The notes under the pieces: generated by a model
The model's database searches: none
What the model saw: only the letters and a program-made list of their open reading frames with translations
What the model was told of the DNA's origin: nothing
Shown here: positions 36,662 through 45,709 of the stretch, piece after piece
How the letters are laid out: each line of letters begins with the position of its first letter
How positions within the stretch are numbered: the first letter of the stretch is position 1
Position numbers and translations under genes: made by a program
Assembly: GCF_000013045.1 (NCBI RefSeq)
Contig: NC_007677.1
Span: 310,001 to 374,000, forward strand
Origin: Salinibacter ruber DSM 13855
GTDB lineage: Bacteria > Bacteroidota > Rhodothermia > Rhodothermales > Salinibacteraceae
Direction of reading: 5' to 3'
Length of the DNA: 64,000 nucleotides

Positions 36662-36791
36662 GAGTGCAGTGCCCAGCCGTAATGGCGATCAGTCGGAGGT
36701 AGGCGGAAAAGCGTTGCCGATAAGCAGGAAGGAGTCAAGGGGGACGCTTCAGAGGCCAGGAGGACGCCGATTGCGCATCTGCCTCTGAAAG

Positions 36792-36859
36792 CGGAAGCCT
36801 TAATCGAGCGGAAGCCTCAATCGAGTGGAAGCCTCAATCGAGTGGAAGCCTCAATTGAA
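36792..36859. repeat. 17-bp tandem repeat, 4 units, covering the lnt stop codon
   Basis: Units at 36792, 36809, 36826 and 36843 (type TGGAAGCCTCAATCGAG). The lnt stop codon falls in the third unit, so two units lie in the gene's end and the others in its 3' untranslated region. Confidence 0.9.
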
Positions 36860-38369
36860 AGAATGCCCCTGCGATCAGCATAAGGAGCCCCAGCCCACAG
36901 CCCCAGCCGAAAACGTCCCCGAAAGTAGCATAAACGGTCGATTTGCTCTCTGTGGGAAGGCGGGTCATCTGAAGATGCTCCTGGGACGTGAAGTGATTCA
37001 CTCGGCCGTGAGTTCGGCCCAGAGGGCCGGTTGCGAGAGTGAGGCCATTGGAGGTGGGGCGGAGAAGCGCGGTCCCGTTCTCGATGGCCCGGATGCGTGC
37101 CATGTGTGCATGCCGCTCGGCGATGGCGGCCCAGTCGTTGGACGGGGCAACGAGGAGGTCGACGTTTTGCCGACCGGCCTGTCGGATGAGGGCGGGGAAA
37201 TCGAGATCGTAGCATACGGCGCTCGACCATGTCCCCGCTGGCGCCGAAACGATCGGAAGCGTGCCGGATCCGTCCTGTCCAGGTTCGCCGGGGACGAGGT
37301 GGGCCTTGAGTCCCTCTTTGCGCACCGTTCCGCTGGGGCCGACCCAGACGACCTTGTTCTCCAGCTTCTTGCCTGCATCCGGGCGAGGAAGCGCGTTGAG
37401 GGCCATCGCGAGATACACCTCCTGACCCCGCGCGAGCCGGCGCGCCTTGCTTAGAAAGGCCGCCGTGTCTTCGTGGGGGACTGGAACAGCGGCCTCGGGC
37501 CACGAGACGAGCCGAGCGCCCGCCTGAGCGGCCCGCCGGGCGCGCTGCAGGTAGTCTCGCTGGATGGCGCGCGCCGAGTCGCGCACGGCCCCACGGCTCT
37601 CTGCCTGACGATGGACGCCCCAGAAGGAGGAGGCGTCGTGAGTCCCCGTGACCGTAGCTACCGGAACGGTATCAGGCGGAGCGTCCAGCGCCAAGCGCGC
37701 ACCTCCGAACATCAATACCGCCGCCAGGAGGCCGGCCCACAGGCCGACTGTCCACCGGACCCTCAGCGAGATGCGAGCCTCTGAGGACGTGCGGGCCTCC
37801 GGCGACATTTGGGCCTCCGGCGACATGGCCCATTCCTCCCACGCCGCGTTGGCGACGCTGGCCGTCCAGTAAAGGAGAAAGCTCACGCCCCAGATGCCGG
37901 TGACGGACGTAAGCTGCAAGAGGGCCAAATTTTGCTGGGTGTACGCCGCGCTACTCCACGTCCCGAATGGCCCAAACGATGCGGCGAACTCCACTACCAC
38001 GGCAGATGCAGGAAAGACGAGTGTCGCCGCGAGGCCTGAGAGACGCGGGCTCAACAGGCGGTCGATCAGATAGGGAAGGGCCGCCACGAGCCCGAGCGCC
38101 GCGCCGACGACGTAGGGCAGTGGGGCTTGAAGAAATCGTCCCGTGGCCCCCTGCCACGCCGCGCAGGAGACGACGATGAGGAGGAGCGCGGCAATTACGC
38201 ATCCGCGCCAGGTGGGCTGGTCGCGCACGAAGCGAAGCAAAAACATGGGGGCAAGCCAGGCCGCGGCGGGCAGGGACCACAGTCCCGTCGCCACGAACAT
38301 GAGCGGCGCGGCGGCAAGGAGCCAGAGAAACGAGCGGGACTCGCGGCTTCGACCGAAAAAGGGTAGCAT
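36834..38369 (-). CDS. lnt: Apolipoprotein N-acyltransferase
   Basis: 511 residues. N-terminal half: about six to seven membrane helices. C-terminal half: a nitrilase-fold domain with the Glu-Lys-Cys triad visible as SWPEAAVPVP (Glu), GLKAHLVPGEP (Lys) and AVCYDLDFP (Cys). It adds a third acyl chain to diacylated lipoproteins in the inner membrane, in line with Gram-negative envelope biogenesis. A short cytoplasmic-loop segment (MSPEAQMSPEARTSSEAR) comes from an 18-bp triple repeat (37771-37824). Start ATG at 38369 precedes the first hydrophobic segment. The final residues QLRLPLD lie in a 17-bp repeat. Confidence 0.88.
   Translation of the reverse strand: MLPFFGRSRESRSFLWLLAAAPLMFVATGLWSLPAAAWLAPMFLLRFVRDQPTWRGCVIAALLLIVVSCAAWQGATGRFLQAPLPYVVGAALGLVAALPYLIDRLLSPRLSGLAATLVFPASAVVVEFAASFGPFGTWSSAAYTQQNLALLQLTSVTGIWGVSFLLYWTASVANAAWEEWAMSPEAQMSPEARTSSEARISLRVRWTVGLWAGLLAAVLMFGGARLALDAPPDTVPVATVTGTHDASSFWGVHRQAESRGAVRDSARAIQRDYLQRARRAAQAGARLVSWPEAAVPVPHEDTAAFLSKARRLARGQEVYLAMALNALPRPDAGKKLENKVVWVGPSGTVRKEGLKAHLVPGEPGQDGSGTLPIVSAPAGTWSSAVCYDLDFPALIRQAGRQNVDLLVAPSNDWAAIAERHAHMARIRAIENGTALLRPTSNGLTLATGPLGRTHGRVNHFTSQEHLQMTRLPTESKSTVYATFGDVFGWGCGLGLLMLIAGAFFQLRLPLD
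37771..37824. repeat. 18-bp in-frame tandem repeat within lnt
   Basis: Three units of 18 bp (ATGCGAGCCTCTGAGGAC, GTGCGGGCCTCCGGCGAC, ATTTGGGCCTCCGGCGAC) encode six-residue repeats in a loop of Lnt and preserve the frame. Confidence 0.9.
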
Positions 38370-38790
38370 TGGGACACAGGGGCAAGAGATGTTGTGGAAC
38401 CGACTTGCCAGAAGGTACAGGGCACGAGCGCCGTGGTGAAGCCGGTCGCGACGAACGGACCAAGTGCCGAATGAGCGGTTGACTTCGCCCAGTGGGTGGT
38501 TTTGTGTTCGGCGCAGGGCAGCGGGGCCGCCGCGGGCCCGGTACTGCGCTGGGCCAAGGACCAAGCCACAGTTACATCAGCCACATGCTACGCCAAAGGC
38601 AGCGGGAAGTAGCACCGACCCGGTGCCGATCAGCCAGAGCACCCTCTTCAGACAACTGTTACGGATCGGTATGAAAACGAGACGGCGGTAACGATAGCGT
38701 CGGCCCTCCACCGGGCAGGCAATATTGCCGAGAGGCAAAGGGTTTGGGGCCGTGTCAGTTCTTCCCTCAACGTCTTCTATCTGACCAATA
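38370..38790. other. Divergent intergenic stretch, nothing identified
   Basis: About 420 bp between the divergent lnt and fasciclin genes. It must hold both promoters. I can point to no clear -33/-7 pair and no RNA structure. Confidence 0.4.
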
Positions 38791-39354
38791 ATGGTTACCC
38801 GCCTAATGTCTACCCGCTCAATCTCAGCATACGTCCCTCGGGCAGCCTTCCTTGCCGTTCTTGGGCTCGCGCTTCTGGCCGGGCCTGCAGTGGCACAAGG
38901 ATACGGAGACGGCGAGCAGCCCGACATTGTCGACACGGCCGTGGAGGCCGATGACTTCAATACCCTTGCCCAGGCCCTGGAGGCCGCCGGCCTCGTGGAG
39001 GCCCTGAAGGGGGAGGGTCCGTTCACCGTTTTTGCTCCTACCGACGCAGCGTTCGACGCGCTGCCTGACGGCCAGCTTGAGTCTCTTCTCCAGCCTGAAA
39101 ACCGAGAGCAGCTTCAGGCCATCCTGCAGTATCACGTTGTAGGGGGGAAGGCCACGGCCTCGGACGTGACCAGCATGAGCGCCGCCCCAACCCTTGAGGG
39201 CCGGTCCGTTCAGATTCAGGTCGACGATGGCACCGTCCGCCTGATGGGCCAGAACAGCGCCAGCGTTGTGCAGACCGACATCGAGGCGTCAAACGGCGTC
39301 ATTCACGTCATCGACAGCGTTCTCCTTCCCCCGGAGGCCGGTGAGGGAATGTAG
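38791..39354 (+). CDS. Secreted fasciclin (FAS1) domain protein
   Basis: 187 residues. A signal peptide ([18 protein letters not shown]) is followed by one FAS1 domain: [36 protein letters not shown] (H1 motif region), then [19 protein letters not shown] (YHVV), and [17 protein letters not shown] (H2-like). FAS1 domains mediate adhesion or surface interactions. Two ATGs, at 38791 and 38806, result from a 15-bp duplication (ATGGTTACCCGCCTA and ATGTCTACCCGCTCA). Either could be used. The gene is followed by another 15-bp duplication and a terminator. Confidence 0.93.
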   Translation: MVTRLMSTRSISAYVPRAAFLAVLGLALLAGPAVAQGYGDGEQPDIVDTAVEADDFNTLAQALEAAGLVEALKGEGPFTVFAPTDAAFDALPDGQLESLLQPENREQLQAILQYHVVGGKATASDVTSMSAAPTLEGRSVQIQVDDGTVRLMGQNSASVVQTDIEASNGVIHVIDSVLLPPEAGEGM

Positions 39355-39388
39355 TTTCTCGCCTCCAGTCCTCTATTTTGCGGACTCC

Positions 39389-39418
39389 TGTTTTTCAGTC
39401 TCTTGTTTTTCAGTCTCC
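39389..39418. repeat. 15-bp tandem repeat, 2 units
   Basis: TGTTTTTCAGTCTCT and TGTTTTTCAGTCTCC follow directly, between the fasciclin gene and its terminator. Confidence 0.9.
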
Positions 39419-39456
39419 TGCCTTGCTCCCCTCACGGAGCTTTGCAAGGAGCTTGC

Positions 39457-39490
39457 AAAGGGCGTGGCCGGTCGCCACGCCCTTTCTCGT
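39457..39490 (+). terminator. Rho-independent terminator after fasciclin gene
   Basis: AAAGGGCGTGGC-CGGTC-GCCACGCCCTTT is a perfect 12-bp stem, followed by CTCGTTTG. It is symmetric and could work in both directions. Confidence 0.85.
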
Positions 39491-39534
39491 TTGTGGTTCT
39501 CATTTGTGGATTTGCGGATGCTGGTCGTGGGCAC

Positions 39535-39564
39535 GTAAACACTCGACTGGTAAACACTCGACTG
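39535..39564. repeat. Perfect 15-bp tandem duplication
   Basis: GTAAACACTCGACTG occurs twice in direct succession with no mismatch. Confidence 0.95.
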
Positions 39565-40073
39565 GGCGGGCGGCCGCACACAACCGTGGCCCTGCCGTCA
39601 AGCACCTCTATCAGCTAACCCGATGACCACGCCCCTTTTGTGTGAATACGTTACGCAATTCCGCTGATTGGCGGCACTGTCGTTCGGGGCCGTGTATGAG
39701 TTACGGAAATACATATTATCGCTACGCATTCACGAGCAAAACGGCTATACGGCCATACAGCCGGAAAAGCGTAACGCATTCACGAGAACCGGGGCGATCG
39801 AGGCCCCAGACCGAACGACCGAAATTGAGTTTCGGAGTGGGCTTCGACCCGGTTTTGCGGCTTCGTGCTTTCCCTATAGAGCGAAACTCACTCGGCGACA
39901 GCCCCCGAAACTTGCCCCGAAACGGCCCCATATTGCCGACTCCCCGACAGTTTCGGCGCTTTCTTTCGTACCAGGACCTCGAAAGCGAAACTCACTTTCA
40001 GGGCTCACGCGACGGTTTCGGGGCTGGTTCGCGCAGTCTCGGCCAGGGGTTACTTCACCGTCACGCCTGTCCC
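39565..40073. other. Gene-free stretch, nothing identified
   Basis: About 500 bp, lower in GC than its surroundings, with several CGAAAC/GTTTCG-type motifs (for example GCGAAACTCACT at 39892 and 39979). A weak short dispersed motif, no protein-like frame. Confidence 0.4.
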
Positions 40074-40243
40074 TTGACAACCTGGGAGGTGATTTTTGTA
40101 TGTTACCAGCAGCTGCGTGACGATGATTTTAAAACTGGCCCGCTACCCTCTGTGGAGCGGACTGGTTCCCATAGTCTGCGCTGGCCTTACAGGCTCGTTT
40201 CGGAGTTCCTCCCCCGCTCCTGCTCCGAGGCGAGCCTTTTTGT
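40074..40243 (+). ncRNA. Candidate small RNA, copy 2
   Basis: TTGACA at 40074 and TTTTTGTATGTT ending at 40104 form a promoter-like pair. At 40191-40205 AGGCTCGTTTCGGAG pairs with CTCCGAGGCGAGCCT (40223-40237; two G-U pairs) across a 17-nt loop, followed by TTTTTG, a good intrinsic terminator. The distance from TTGAC to AGGCTCG is 117 nt, against 118 nt in copy 1 at 16093. The transcript would be about 130 nt. No coding potential. Confidence 0.55.
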
Positions 40244-40365
40244 GGCTATGGCCGGTTTCGGCAAAGACTGGTTTGGCCTGTCTCAGAGCTCCCGCGCCTC
40301 GGGCCGCAGACCCTCTGAGGCAGGCCATTTCTACATGCGGATGGTTCGCTACCGGACGTTTTGCA

Positions 40366-40924
40366 GACGTACGGCTGCAAGCGCATCTGAGGCGGTTCTC
40401 GATTCTGGAGACGTCTGTTGGCCCATCGGAGCCCGAGGGTCAGGGGGCTGGGGGCTCGCCGGTCGGTCCGGTCGATGAGGGAGCGCCACACTCGCCCCGG
40501 CGACGTAACTGGCCACCGACACAGGCCAGACGTGCGCGAGGCTCAGTCCCATCAGGCTCAGTCCCAGCAGGAGGCGAGATAGCCTCTCCGGGTCGCAGAG
40601 CCGCGGCTGGTGCAGATGGAACGTCCCTTTCGGCCAGCCCCCGAACAGCTCCTCGATCCACATGCGCCGCTTGTTGCGCCGCCTATACAGCCGAACGACC
40701 CTGAACCCAGGGGAAAGATTCGTCACCAGCCGCCGGGGCTCCTCCTCGCCCTCGGCCCAGTGGTAGAGAACATTGACCGGTCCGAAGTCATGGTCTCTCG
40801 TGATCGAGACTTCTCGGAGAGAGCGACCGCTTCCCTCCTCCGGATCCAACGCGCGGCACTCCCTCCACGACCGGGCATCAGCCTCGCCGGGATCAGCCTC
40901 CAGATTCCGCCTGAGCTCCGGCAC
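40366..40924 (-). pseudogene. C-terminal fragment of IS4-type DDE transposase
   Basis: The minus strand reads ADARSWRECRALDPEEGSGRSL, ITRDHDFGPVNVLYHWAEGEEEPRRLVTNL, KRRMWIEELFGGWPKGTFHLHQPRL and DPERLSRLLLGLSL; after a frameshift near 40490 it continues SLIDRTDRRA and GLRWANRRLQNREPPQMRLQPY. The IEELFxxWKKG and RLSRLLLGxSL motifs belong to IS4-type transposases. The N-terminal two-thirds is missing. A 15-bp duplication (40539-40568) is inserted in frame within the RLLLGLSL helix. Confidence 0.8.
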
Positions 40925-41132
40925 CGGGCAGCCTCATCTGTTTGCGCTCAAAAGTGTCCGGTAGCTAGGGCGACTCATTCAGGAGCACTCATTCAGGGGC
41001 ACTTATTCATATTCAAACGACCAAGCCATTGCAGGAGCTTATCCTGACGTACATCCGGCCCGCTGGGTGGGAAGAGGGGTTTTATGAAGCCGTGCGCATC
41101 AGCGGTTTTGCCAAACTTCCCCCGGCTGTGCT

Positions 41133-41423
41133 TTGGTACCGCCTCGTGAGGCAAAAACCCTATCGTTCGATGAGAAACGTGTCACTGTCCACGAGAAGGA
41201 AGACCTTTCGGAGGGCTTGGGCGCCCGGCCCTACGGGCCCGCAGGCCAGCAGGTCGGAGACCAGTGGGGCGAGTCGGAGGCCTCCGCGGTTCTCAGGGTC
41301 CCAAGTGTAGTCGTGCCCGCCGAGCACAATTACCTGATCAACCCCAGGCACCCAGAGTTTGAGGAACTGGAGATTGGGGCGCCACGGCCCCTCGCGCTAG
41401 ACCTGCGGCTGCCCGCTGAATGA
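41133..41423 (+). pseudogene. C-terminal remnant of a RES-domain toxin
   Basis: The frame ending at TGA 41423 reads VLRVPSVVVPAEHNYLINPRHPEFEELEIGAPRPLALDLRL. This is the VPSxxxpxExNyLlNPxHPxF...fDxRL ending of RES-domain NAD-degrading toxins (MbcT/Res family). The N-terminal ADP-ribosyltransferase-like part (GGRWN motif) is absent, and no antitoxin gene is adjacent. Upstream sequence is not homologous in any frame that I can join. Confidence 0.65.
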
Positions 41424-41586
41424 TTCCGAACGCCCAGGCGAATGAAGGAGCCTTTGCGGGCAACTTCGGCGCTTTGAGTAGCCTGGATTACAACAACCGA
41501 TACTCCTGTGTTATTGGTCTTCATAGTTTGGATCCGACGTCCACGCTGAAGAGCGCCCCTTCGGCTGATTGAGGGACCTCCGCGGC

Positions 41587-41919
41587 TTATGAGCTTATCT
41601 CAAGAGCCAGGAGCGCCAGGCTGGCAAGCGCCGACAAGGGGCCAATTGCTGCGAGCATGGGATAGACCCAACGACCTGCCCCTCCCGGCATCTGGTGGCA
41701 GGAAAGGTCAACCCCTCCCTGGTAAAACCTGACCAGTTGGACCGCTGTCCCGACGGCGGCGACCAAGAAGCCCCAAAACGCCCATCCATCCGCCCCGGCC
41801 TGGGCCCATGGCACGCCGAGTACCGCCGTCCCTTGCTCAACCAGTATCTGCGCAATGAAGCCTACGAACGCGAGGAGAACACCGATCTGGCCAACAAGCC
41901 ACTGCTGGGTCTGAGTCAT
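41587..41919 (-). CDS. Small membrane protein
   Basis: 110 residues with three membrane helices: WLVGQIGVLLAFVGFIAQILV, GWAFWGFLVAAVGTAVQLVRFY and WVYPMLAAIGPLSALASLALLALEI. No family recognised. The ATG at 41919 is directly preceded, in the leader, by an 18-bp tandem duplication (41921-41938 and 41939-41956; one mismatch). Confidence 0.7.
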   Translation of the reverse strand: MTQTQQWLVGQIGVLLAFVGFIAQILVEQGTAVLGVPWAQAGADGWAFWGFLVAAVGTAVQLVRFYQGGVDLSCHQMPGGAGRWVYPMLAAIGPLSALASLALLALEISS

Positions 41920-42086
41920 AGTACTTAGGTAAGATGTGGTACTTAGGCAAGATGTGATCAGGCGTCGTGCTTCGCAGGTACAATGTTCGTTCAGTGGGTC
42001 TTTGCGAAAACCTATATTTGCTCCTGTCCGAGGTCGGCTTTGATGCTCTGAGTAGTCTTCTGTTTCGGTCCTTCCGATACCGGCTG

Positions 42087-42430
42087 TCACTGCACTCTCC
42101 CCCCTCCTCCCAACAGCACTTGCACAAACGGTCCCTGAAAGGGCGCCCCAGGAGCGTTTGAAAGGCGGCGGCCATTGACGCGCCAGTCTGCCTCACAAGG
42201 CGAGAGCAGGTATCCGGCTCGCAGTCCCACCTGAAGGCCTCCGTCCCCCGAGTGCCGAAACCGGTACTCCAACTCGCCTCCCACCTCCTACGGACACTTC
42301 CCGTCCCTGATGTCCTTGAGACGGTGCGATCAGCCCGTATCCTTCTCCACCCACGATCGGGGGCCCAGCGCCGTGCCCGTAGCCCCCGCCCCCAAAGTTA
42401 GAATCACCCGAACACTCGCCTTTTCCAAAG
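42087..42430 (-). pseudogene. Outer-membrane barrel protein remnant
   Basis: One minus-strand frame reads FGGGGYGHGAGPPIVGGEGYG and, after a one-base shift near 42280, VGGELEYRFRHSGDGGLQVGLRAGYLLSP and GPFVQVLLGGGG. The beta-strand rhythm (LEYRFRH, LQVGLRAGY, GPFVQVLLG) suggests the last strands of a small barrel. No N-terminus or signal peptide. Confidence 0.5.
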
Positions 42431-42478
42431 TGGCTGTTCGATCGGGAGACGCTCAGTCAAGTCCGCGTGGGTCAAGTT

Positions 42479-42871
42479 CTACCCGTTTTCAGGGCCTACC
42501 CGGTCGGCAATTTGCTGAAGAAACTGCTGTGCCTTTTGCTGAGCTTCTTCGGAGAGGTCCAGCTTCTGGCTTTTCAGTACAGCCTCGGTATGGTGAGTGG
42601 TCGAACGGAGGTACAGAGTGTATGGGGTCCCCGCAAAACTTAAGAGAACGCTTCCAGGCACCAGCGCAGGCAGGCGATTGCCCTGCGGCAAGGCAATTCC
42701 CCTCAAGTACTGGTTTTTCTCAGCCAGCGCCGTCGCCGTATCCTCCACGACCGATGGAGGGGCGTCGATTTGTAACTGGTATTCAGCAAACGTGAGCTCT
42801 TGAGGCTGTGCTCGTGCGCAGGGGCTCAAGGCAAGAAAAGAAGCAATCACACAGAGAAAAAAGCCACGCAT
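42479..42871 (-). CDS. Small secreted protein of unknown function
   Basis: 130 residues. Signal peptide residues 1-22 (FFLCVIASFLALSPCARAQ). The mature part reads PQELTFAEYQLQIDAPPSVV, LVPGSVLLSFAGTPYTLYLR and LDLSEEAQQKAQQFLQQIADRVG. No domain recognised. Predicted periplasmic. It starts 67 bp before the 3' end of the TonB-like gene, same strand, so co-transcription is likely. Confidence 0.65.
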   Translation of the reverse strand: MRGFFLCVIASFLALSPCARAQPQELTFAEYQLQIDAPPSVVEDTATALAEKNQYLRGIALPQGNRLPALVPGSVLLSFAGTPYTLYLRSTTHHTEAVLKSQKLDLSEEAQQKAQQFLQQIADRVGPENG

Positions 42872-42938
42872 GGTAGGCTGAGGGGTTATTTTATCGGTCG
42901 GCGTAACCTGAAGTGAAAAGACCAGCTGGCAGTTCGTC

Positions 42939-43562
42939 TCAGGAGCCATCCATCTTTTCGGGGAGCGCAAAGACAACTGTCTTGGTCCGTTCTGCCTCTA
43001 CGGGGCGGGATTGTTCTCTGCCGGGCGTGCACTCCAAGCGCCGGACGGCCCGGAGCGCTGCCCGGTTCAGGAGCGCACCGGCCCCATCCGCAATCGTCGG
43101 GCTTTCGATGTCTCCGTCCTTGCCGACGACAAACTTCACCCGGACGCGGCCCTCCAGCCCCGCCCTCAATGCCGACGGCGGGTAGTACGTCTTCCCTCGA
43201 AGCGCCCGGCGCCCGCCGCAGTCGGGCCGCTTGGTGCCCCCATCGCTCCGGTCTACGGTCGCATCGAGGCCCAGGGAAGGGTCGAACTCCACGCTCGGAG
43301 GTTCCACAACCTTCTCGCGCGGTAGCACCTGCGGGGGCACCGGCGTCGGCGGTGCTGGAGGGGCCTGGGCCTGCCGTGTCGACTGGACGTGCCGGAGGAC
43401 GGCGGCCTCGTGCCCTCGTATCGTCGGTTCGACCTCCCTGCCGAGGGGCGGAGAAAGGTGGACAGCGCCGAGAAGGAGAACCAGTGAGAGGGCGAGCCCA
43501 GCCTGGAGATGAGTGGCGTACTGGTTGCGGATCGAGGAGGCGTCGAGTCTCGGGTGAGCCAT
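42939..43562 (-). CDS. TonB-like energy transducer
   Basis: 207 residues. One membrane anchor at 20-38 (AGLALSLVLLLGAVHL), a Pro-rich periplasmic linker (APPAPPTPVPPQVLPREK) and a C-terminal TonB domain: YPPSALRAGLEGRVRVKFVVGKDGDIESPTIADGAGALLNRAALRAVRRL. TonB domains transmit the proton-motive force to outer-membrane receptors. No ExbB/ExbD or receptor gene is adjacent. The TonB domain is complete. Confidence 0.88.
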   Translation of the reverse strand: MAHPRLDASSIRNQYATHLQAGLALSLVLLLGAVHLSPPLGREVEPTIRGHEAAVLRHVQSTRQAQAPPAPPTPVPPQVLPREKVVEPPSVEFDPSLGLDATVDRSDGGTKRPDCGGRRALRGKTYYPPSALRAGLEGRVRVKFVVGKDGDIESPTIADGAGALLNRAALRAVRRLECTPGREQSRPVEAERTKTVVFALPEKMDGS

Positions 43563-43650
43563 GTCGAGTTACGGGATCGATGATCTACAGGGCTTGTACG
43601 CCGAACCTGTATCCAATCTTTCCAACAGTTAGGGACCGCCCAATAGCCGA

Positions 43651-44580
43651 CTACAGGTCCACCGTCACCAGTGAGACCTCCCCTGTCAGGTCGGCCTCAG
43701 GGCCTGCTCCCGGACGCACCCGGACGGCCGGCAGGCCCACGCTCCACGTGCCGGATTCGGCGCTGTAGCGCAGCGCGCTCCGGCCATCGGGCGCCGCCAA
43801 CAGAACGCCCACGCCCCCTCCGACTGCCGCGCCCGGCGCGCCGAGCACCAGTGCGCCGACCGCCTCCCCTCGATCGGACCCGCCGATTGCGGTCCCCAAC
43901 GCGATTCCGGCCCCGCCCAGGACCGCTCCCCCAAGCACGCCCAGCGCCCACGCCTTCGCATTTCCCCACTCGACATCCGTGTTGATGATTGCGCCCGCGG
44001 GCGGCCCTCCGGCGAGAAGAAGCAGTGCGACCCCTTCGGGCGTGGACTGGTTGCCCCCAGCAGACTGAGGCGGCGCCTCAACCTCGTCGGCCCCAGCGAG
44101 CAGAACCCCTCCCAAGGCCCAGCCCACGGCGGTTCCGATCACGCTTCCCCAGAGGGCCCTGCCGGCCTGCGAGTCCCCCAGCTCCAATGCCGGTCGCTCG
44201 GGTCCTTGCATGCGTTGACGTGATACGCGTTGACGCAATACGATTTGACGCAACGGGACGTCGCGTCGAACCGGGGGCCGCCGAAACGCAGCCAACGACT
44301 GGCGAGGCGCAGGAACCGCGCGCGTGGCACCGGCGTGGAGCAGGTCCATCGGCCCCGGACACAGCGCGGGACTGGCCGCCAGCCTTGCCGGTCGGGCGCA
44401 CATCGGATCTATATGCATCGGGAGGGGGCGGTCGTTGGGAAGGGCCGGGCCGCTCGTGGCCGACTGCCCGGGTTCTGCCGGTAGGGGAGCGGCCACGATC
44501 CCGGACGGGGCGAGGCCACAGAGTAGGACCACCGCGAAGACGAGTGGGCGGATCCCTCGCGACACGAGCGTATGGGGCAT
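43651..44580 (-). CDS. Secreted glycine-zipper protein
   Basis: 309 residues. A signal peptide (PLVFAVVLLCGLAPSGIVAAP) precedes a basic segment containing 5-residue repeats (LRQIVLRQRVSRQR) encoded by three 15-bp units at 44211-44255. The C-terminal part (about 145-290) is Gly/Ala-rich with small-residue zippers (WGSVIGTAVGWALGGVLLAGA, LGGAVLGGAGIALGTAIGG, LGAPGAAVGGGVGVLLAAP), probably membrane-embedded. No named family recognised. The leader upstream of its start contains 18-bp (44589-44624) and 14-bp (44661-44730) tandem repeats. Confidence 0.6.
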   Translation of the reverse strand: MPHTLVSRGIRPLVFAVVLLCGLAPSGIVAAPLPAEPGQSATSGPALPNDRPLPMHIDPMCARPARLAASPALCPGPMDLLHAGATRAVPAPRQSLAAFRRPPVRRDVPLRQIVLRQRVSRQRMQGPERPALELGDSQAGRALWGSVIGTAVGWALGGVLLAGADEVEAPPQSAGGNQSTPEGVALLLLAGGPPAGAIINTDVEWGNAKAWALGVLGGAVLGGAGIALGTAIGGSDRGEAVGALVLGAPGAAVGGGVGVLLAAPDGRSALRYSAESGTWSVGLPAVRVRPGAGPEADLTGEVSLVTVDL

Positions 44581-44660
44581 GAATCTGTGTTTGGTGGTGG
44601 CAAATCGTTTGGTGGTGGCAGGTCCGGTCTTGATTGGACGGCCGACACCGCGGTCATCAC

Positions 44661-44730
44661 ACGCAACAGCCTACATGCGGCAGCCTACACGCGGCAACTT
44701 GCACGCGGCAGCTTGCACGCATCAACTTGG
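44661..44730. repeat. 14-bp tandem repeat, 5 units
   Basis: Five consecutive 14-bp units from 44661 (type ACGCGGCAACTTGC). The 18-bp pair GTTTGGTGGTGGCAAATC / GTTTGGTGGTGGCAGGTC (44589-44624) lies 36 bp away. Both occupy the gap between two divergently unrelated minus-strand genes. Confidence 0.9.
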
Positions 44731-44767
44731 GCAGTCCGGTACGGCCCTACTGCCGGGCATGAGCGGG

Positions 44768-45709
44768 CTACAGCGTCACCGTGACGTTAATCCCGGCAGC
44801 GAAGTCGAGCAGGTCCGACGGCTCCCCGCCCAGCGGCGTGCGGAACGTGAGGCCAGGCCGCACCCGCCCGAGCCGGGCCTGCACGGCCGAGTCGAAGAAG
44901 TAGATTGATCGCTCGTTGAAGGTCTCAGTCTCGTCAGCATTGAGGTTGGTGCGCCCCCCGAGGCCGAGGCCGACGCGGAACCGCTTGCCGTCGTACCAGG
45001 CCCGTCCCCCATAATCGAGGAGCACGACGTTTGCCCGAAAGTCGGTATTCTCGGTAGGCGCAAGCAGGGTCAGCCCCGACCGGAGCCGGCCCGAGAGCCC
45101 ACCGGCCGACCGCAGCGTGTACTCCCCGTAGCCGCGGGCCGTGAAGGTTTCTGCACCGAAGGCCTCTATTCGGCTCATGTCTGCGAGCGATCCGGTGGCC
45201 AGGGCCAGAACGTCGGCTGCATTCTGCCGAAACTCTTCCCCGGTATCAGGGTCCTCGGGTGCCGACGTCAGTGGGAGCCTCGCCCCCCCACCGACGGCCC
45301 ACCCGCCACTCAGGCGAGTGTGGACCCCGAGGTACGGGTTGCCAATTTTTGTACTAGAGACACCGTCCACCCGCCCGGCGTCCTCGTCGTCAATGCCGAA
45401 CCGGCTGATCGGCAGGTCCGCCACGAGTCGCGTACTTTTGCCAATCGGATACTGCCCGGACAGGACCAGACGGGAGGTAAGCAGGCTCGTGGCTTCGGTT
45501 TCTCCATCGAAGGAGGGCTTCGTCCAGTCCAGGCTCACCTGCGGCCTGCCGGTCGTCGCTTCGGTCCAGGTGCCTTCGGGCCAGGTGGGCTGGGCCGCGG
45601 CCGGACCTGCGCCGAGAAGGCCAACGCCAAGAAGGCCAAACGGGGTGAGCAAAAGGAAAGCCGCAGGGAGACAGGAAAAAACACGGGTGCCCACGAGACG
45701 GTCGGTCAT
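44768..45709 (-). CDS. Outer-membrane beta-barrel protein
   Basis: 313 residues from the ATG at 45709. Signal peptide (AAFLLLTPFGLLGVGLLGAGPAAAQ). The mature protein is strand-rich (RLVLSGQYPIGKSTRLVADLPISRFGI, YLGVHTRLSGGWAVGGGARLPLTSAP, NVVLLDYGGRAWYDGKRFRVGLGLGGRTNL) and ends in DFAAGINVTVTL, typical for a barrel. It resembles the phenol-degradation MetA/transporter-like barrels in layout, but I would not name a substrate. Alone on its strand at this position. Confidence 0.75.
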   Translation of the reverse strand: MTDRLVGTRVFSCLPAAFLLLTPFGLLGVGLLGAGPAAAQPTWPEGTWTEATTGRPQVSLDWTKPSFDGETEATSLLTSRLVLSGQYPIGKSTRLVADLPISRFGIDDEDAGRVDGVSSTKIGNPYLGVHTRLSGGWAVGGGARLPLTSAPEDPDTGEEFRQNAADVLALATGSLADMSRIEAFGAETFTARGYGEYTLRSAGGLSGRLRSGLTLLAPTENTDFRANVVLLDYGGRAWYDGKRFRVGLGLGGRTNLNADETETFNERSIYFFDSAVQARLGRVRPGLTFRTPLGGEPSDLLDFAAGINVTVTL

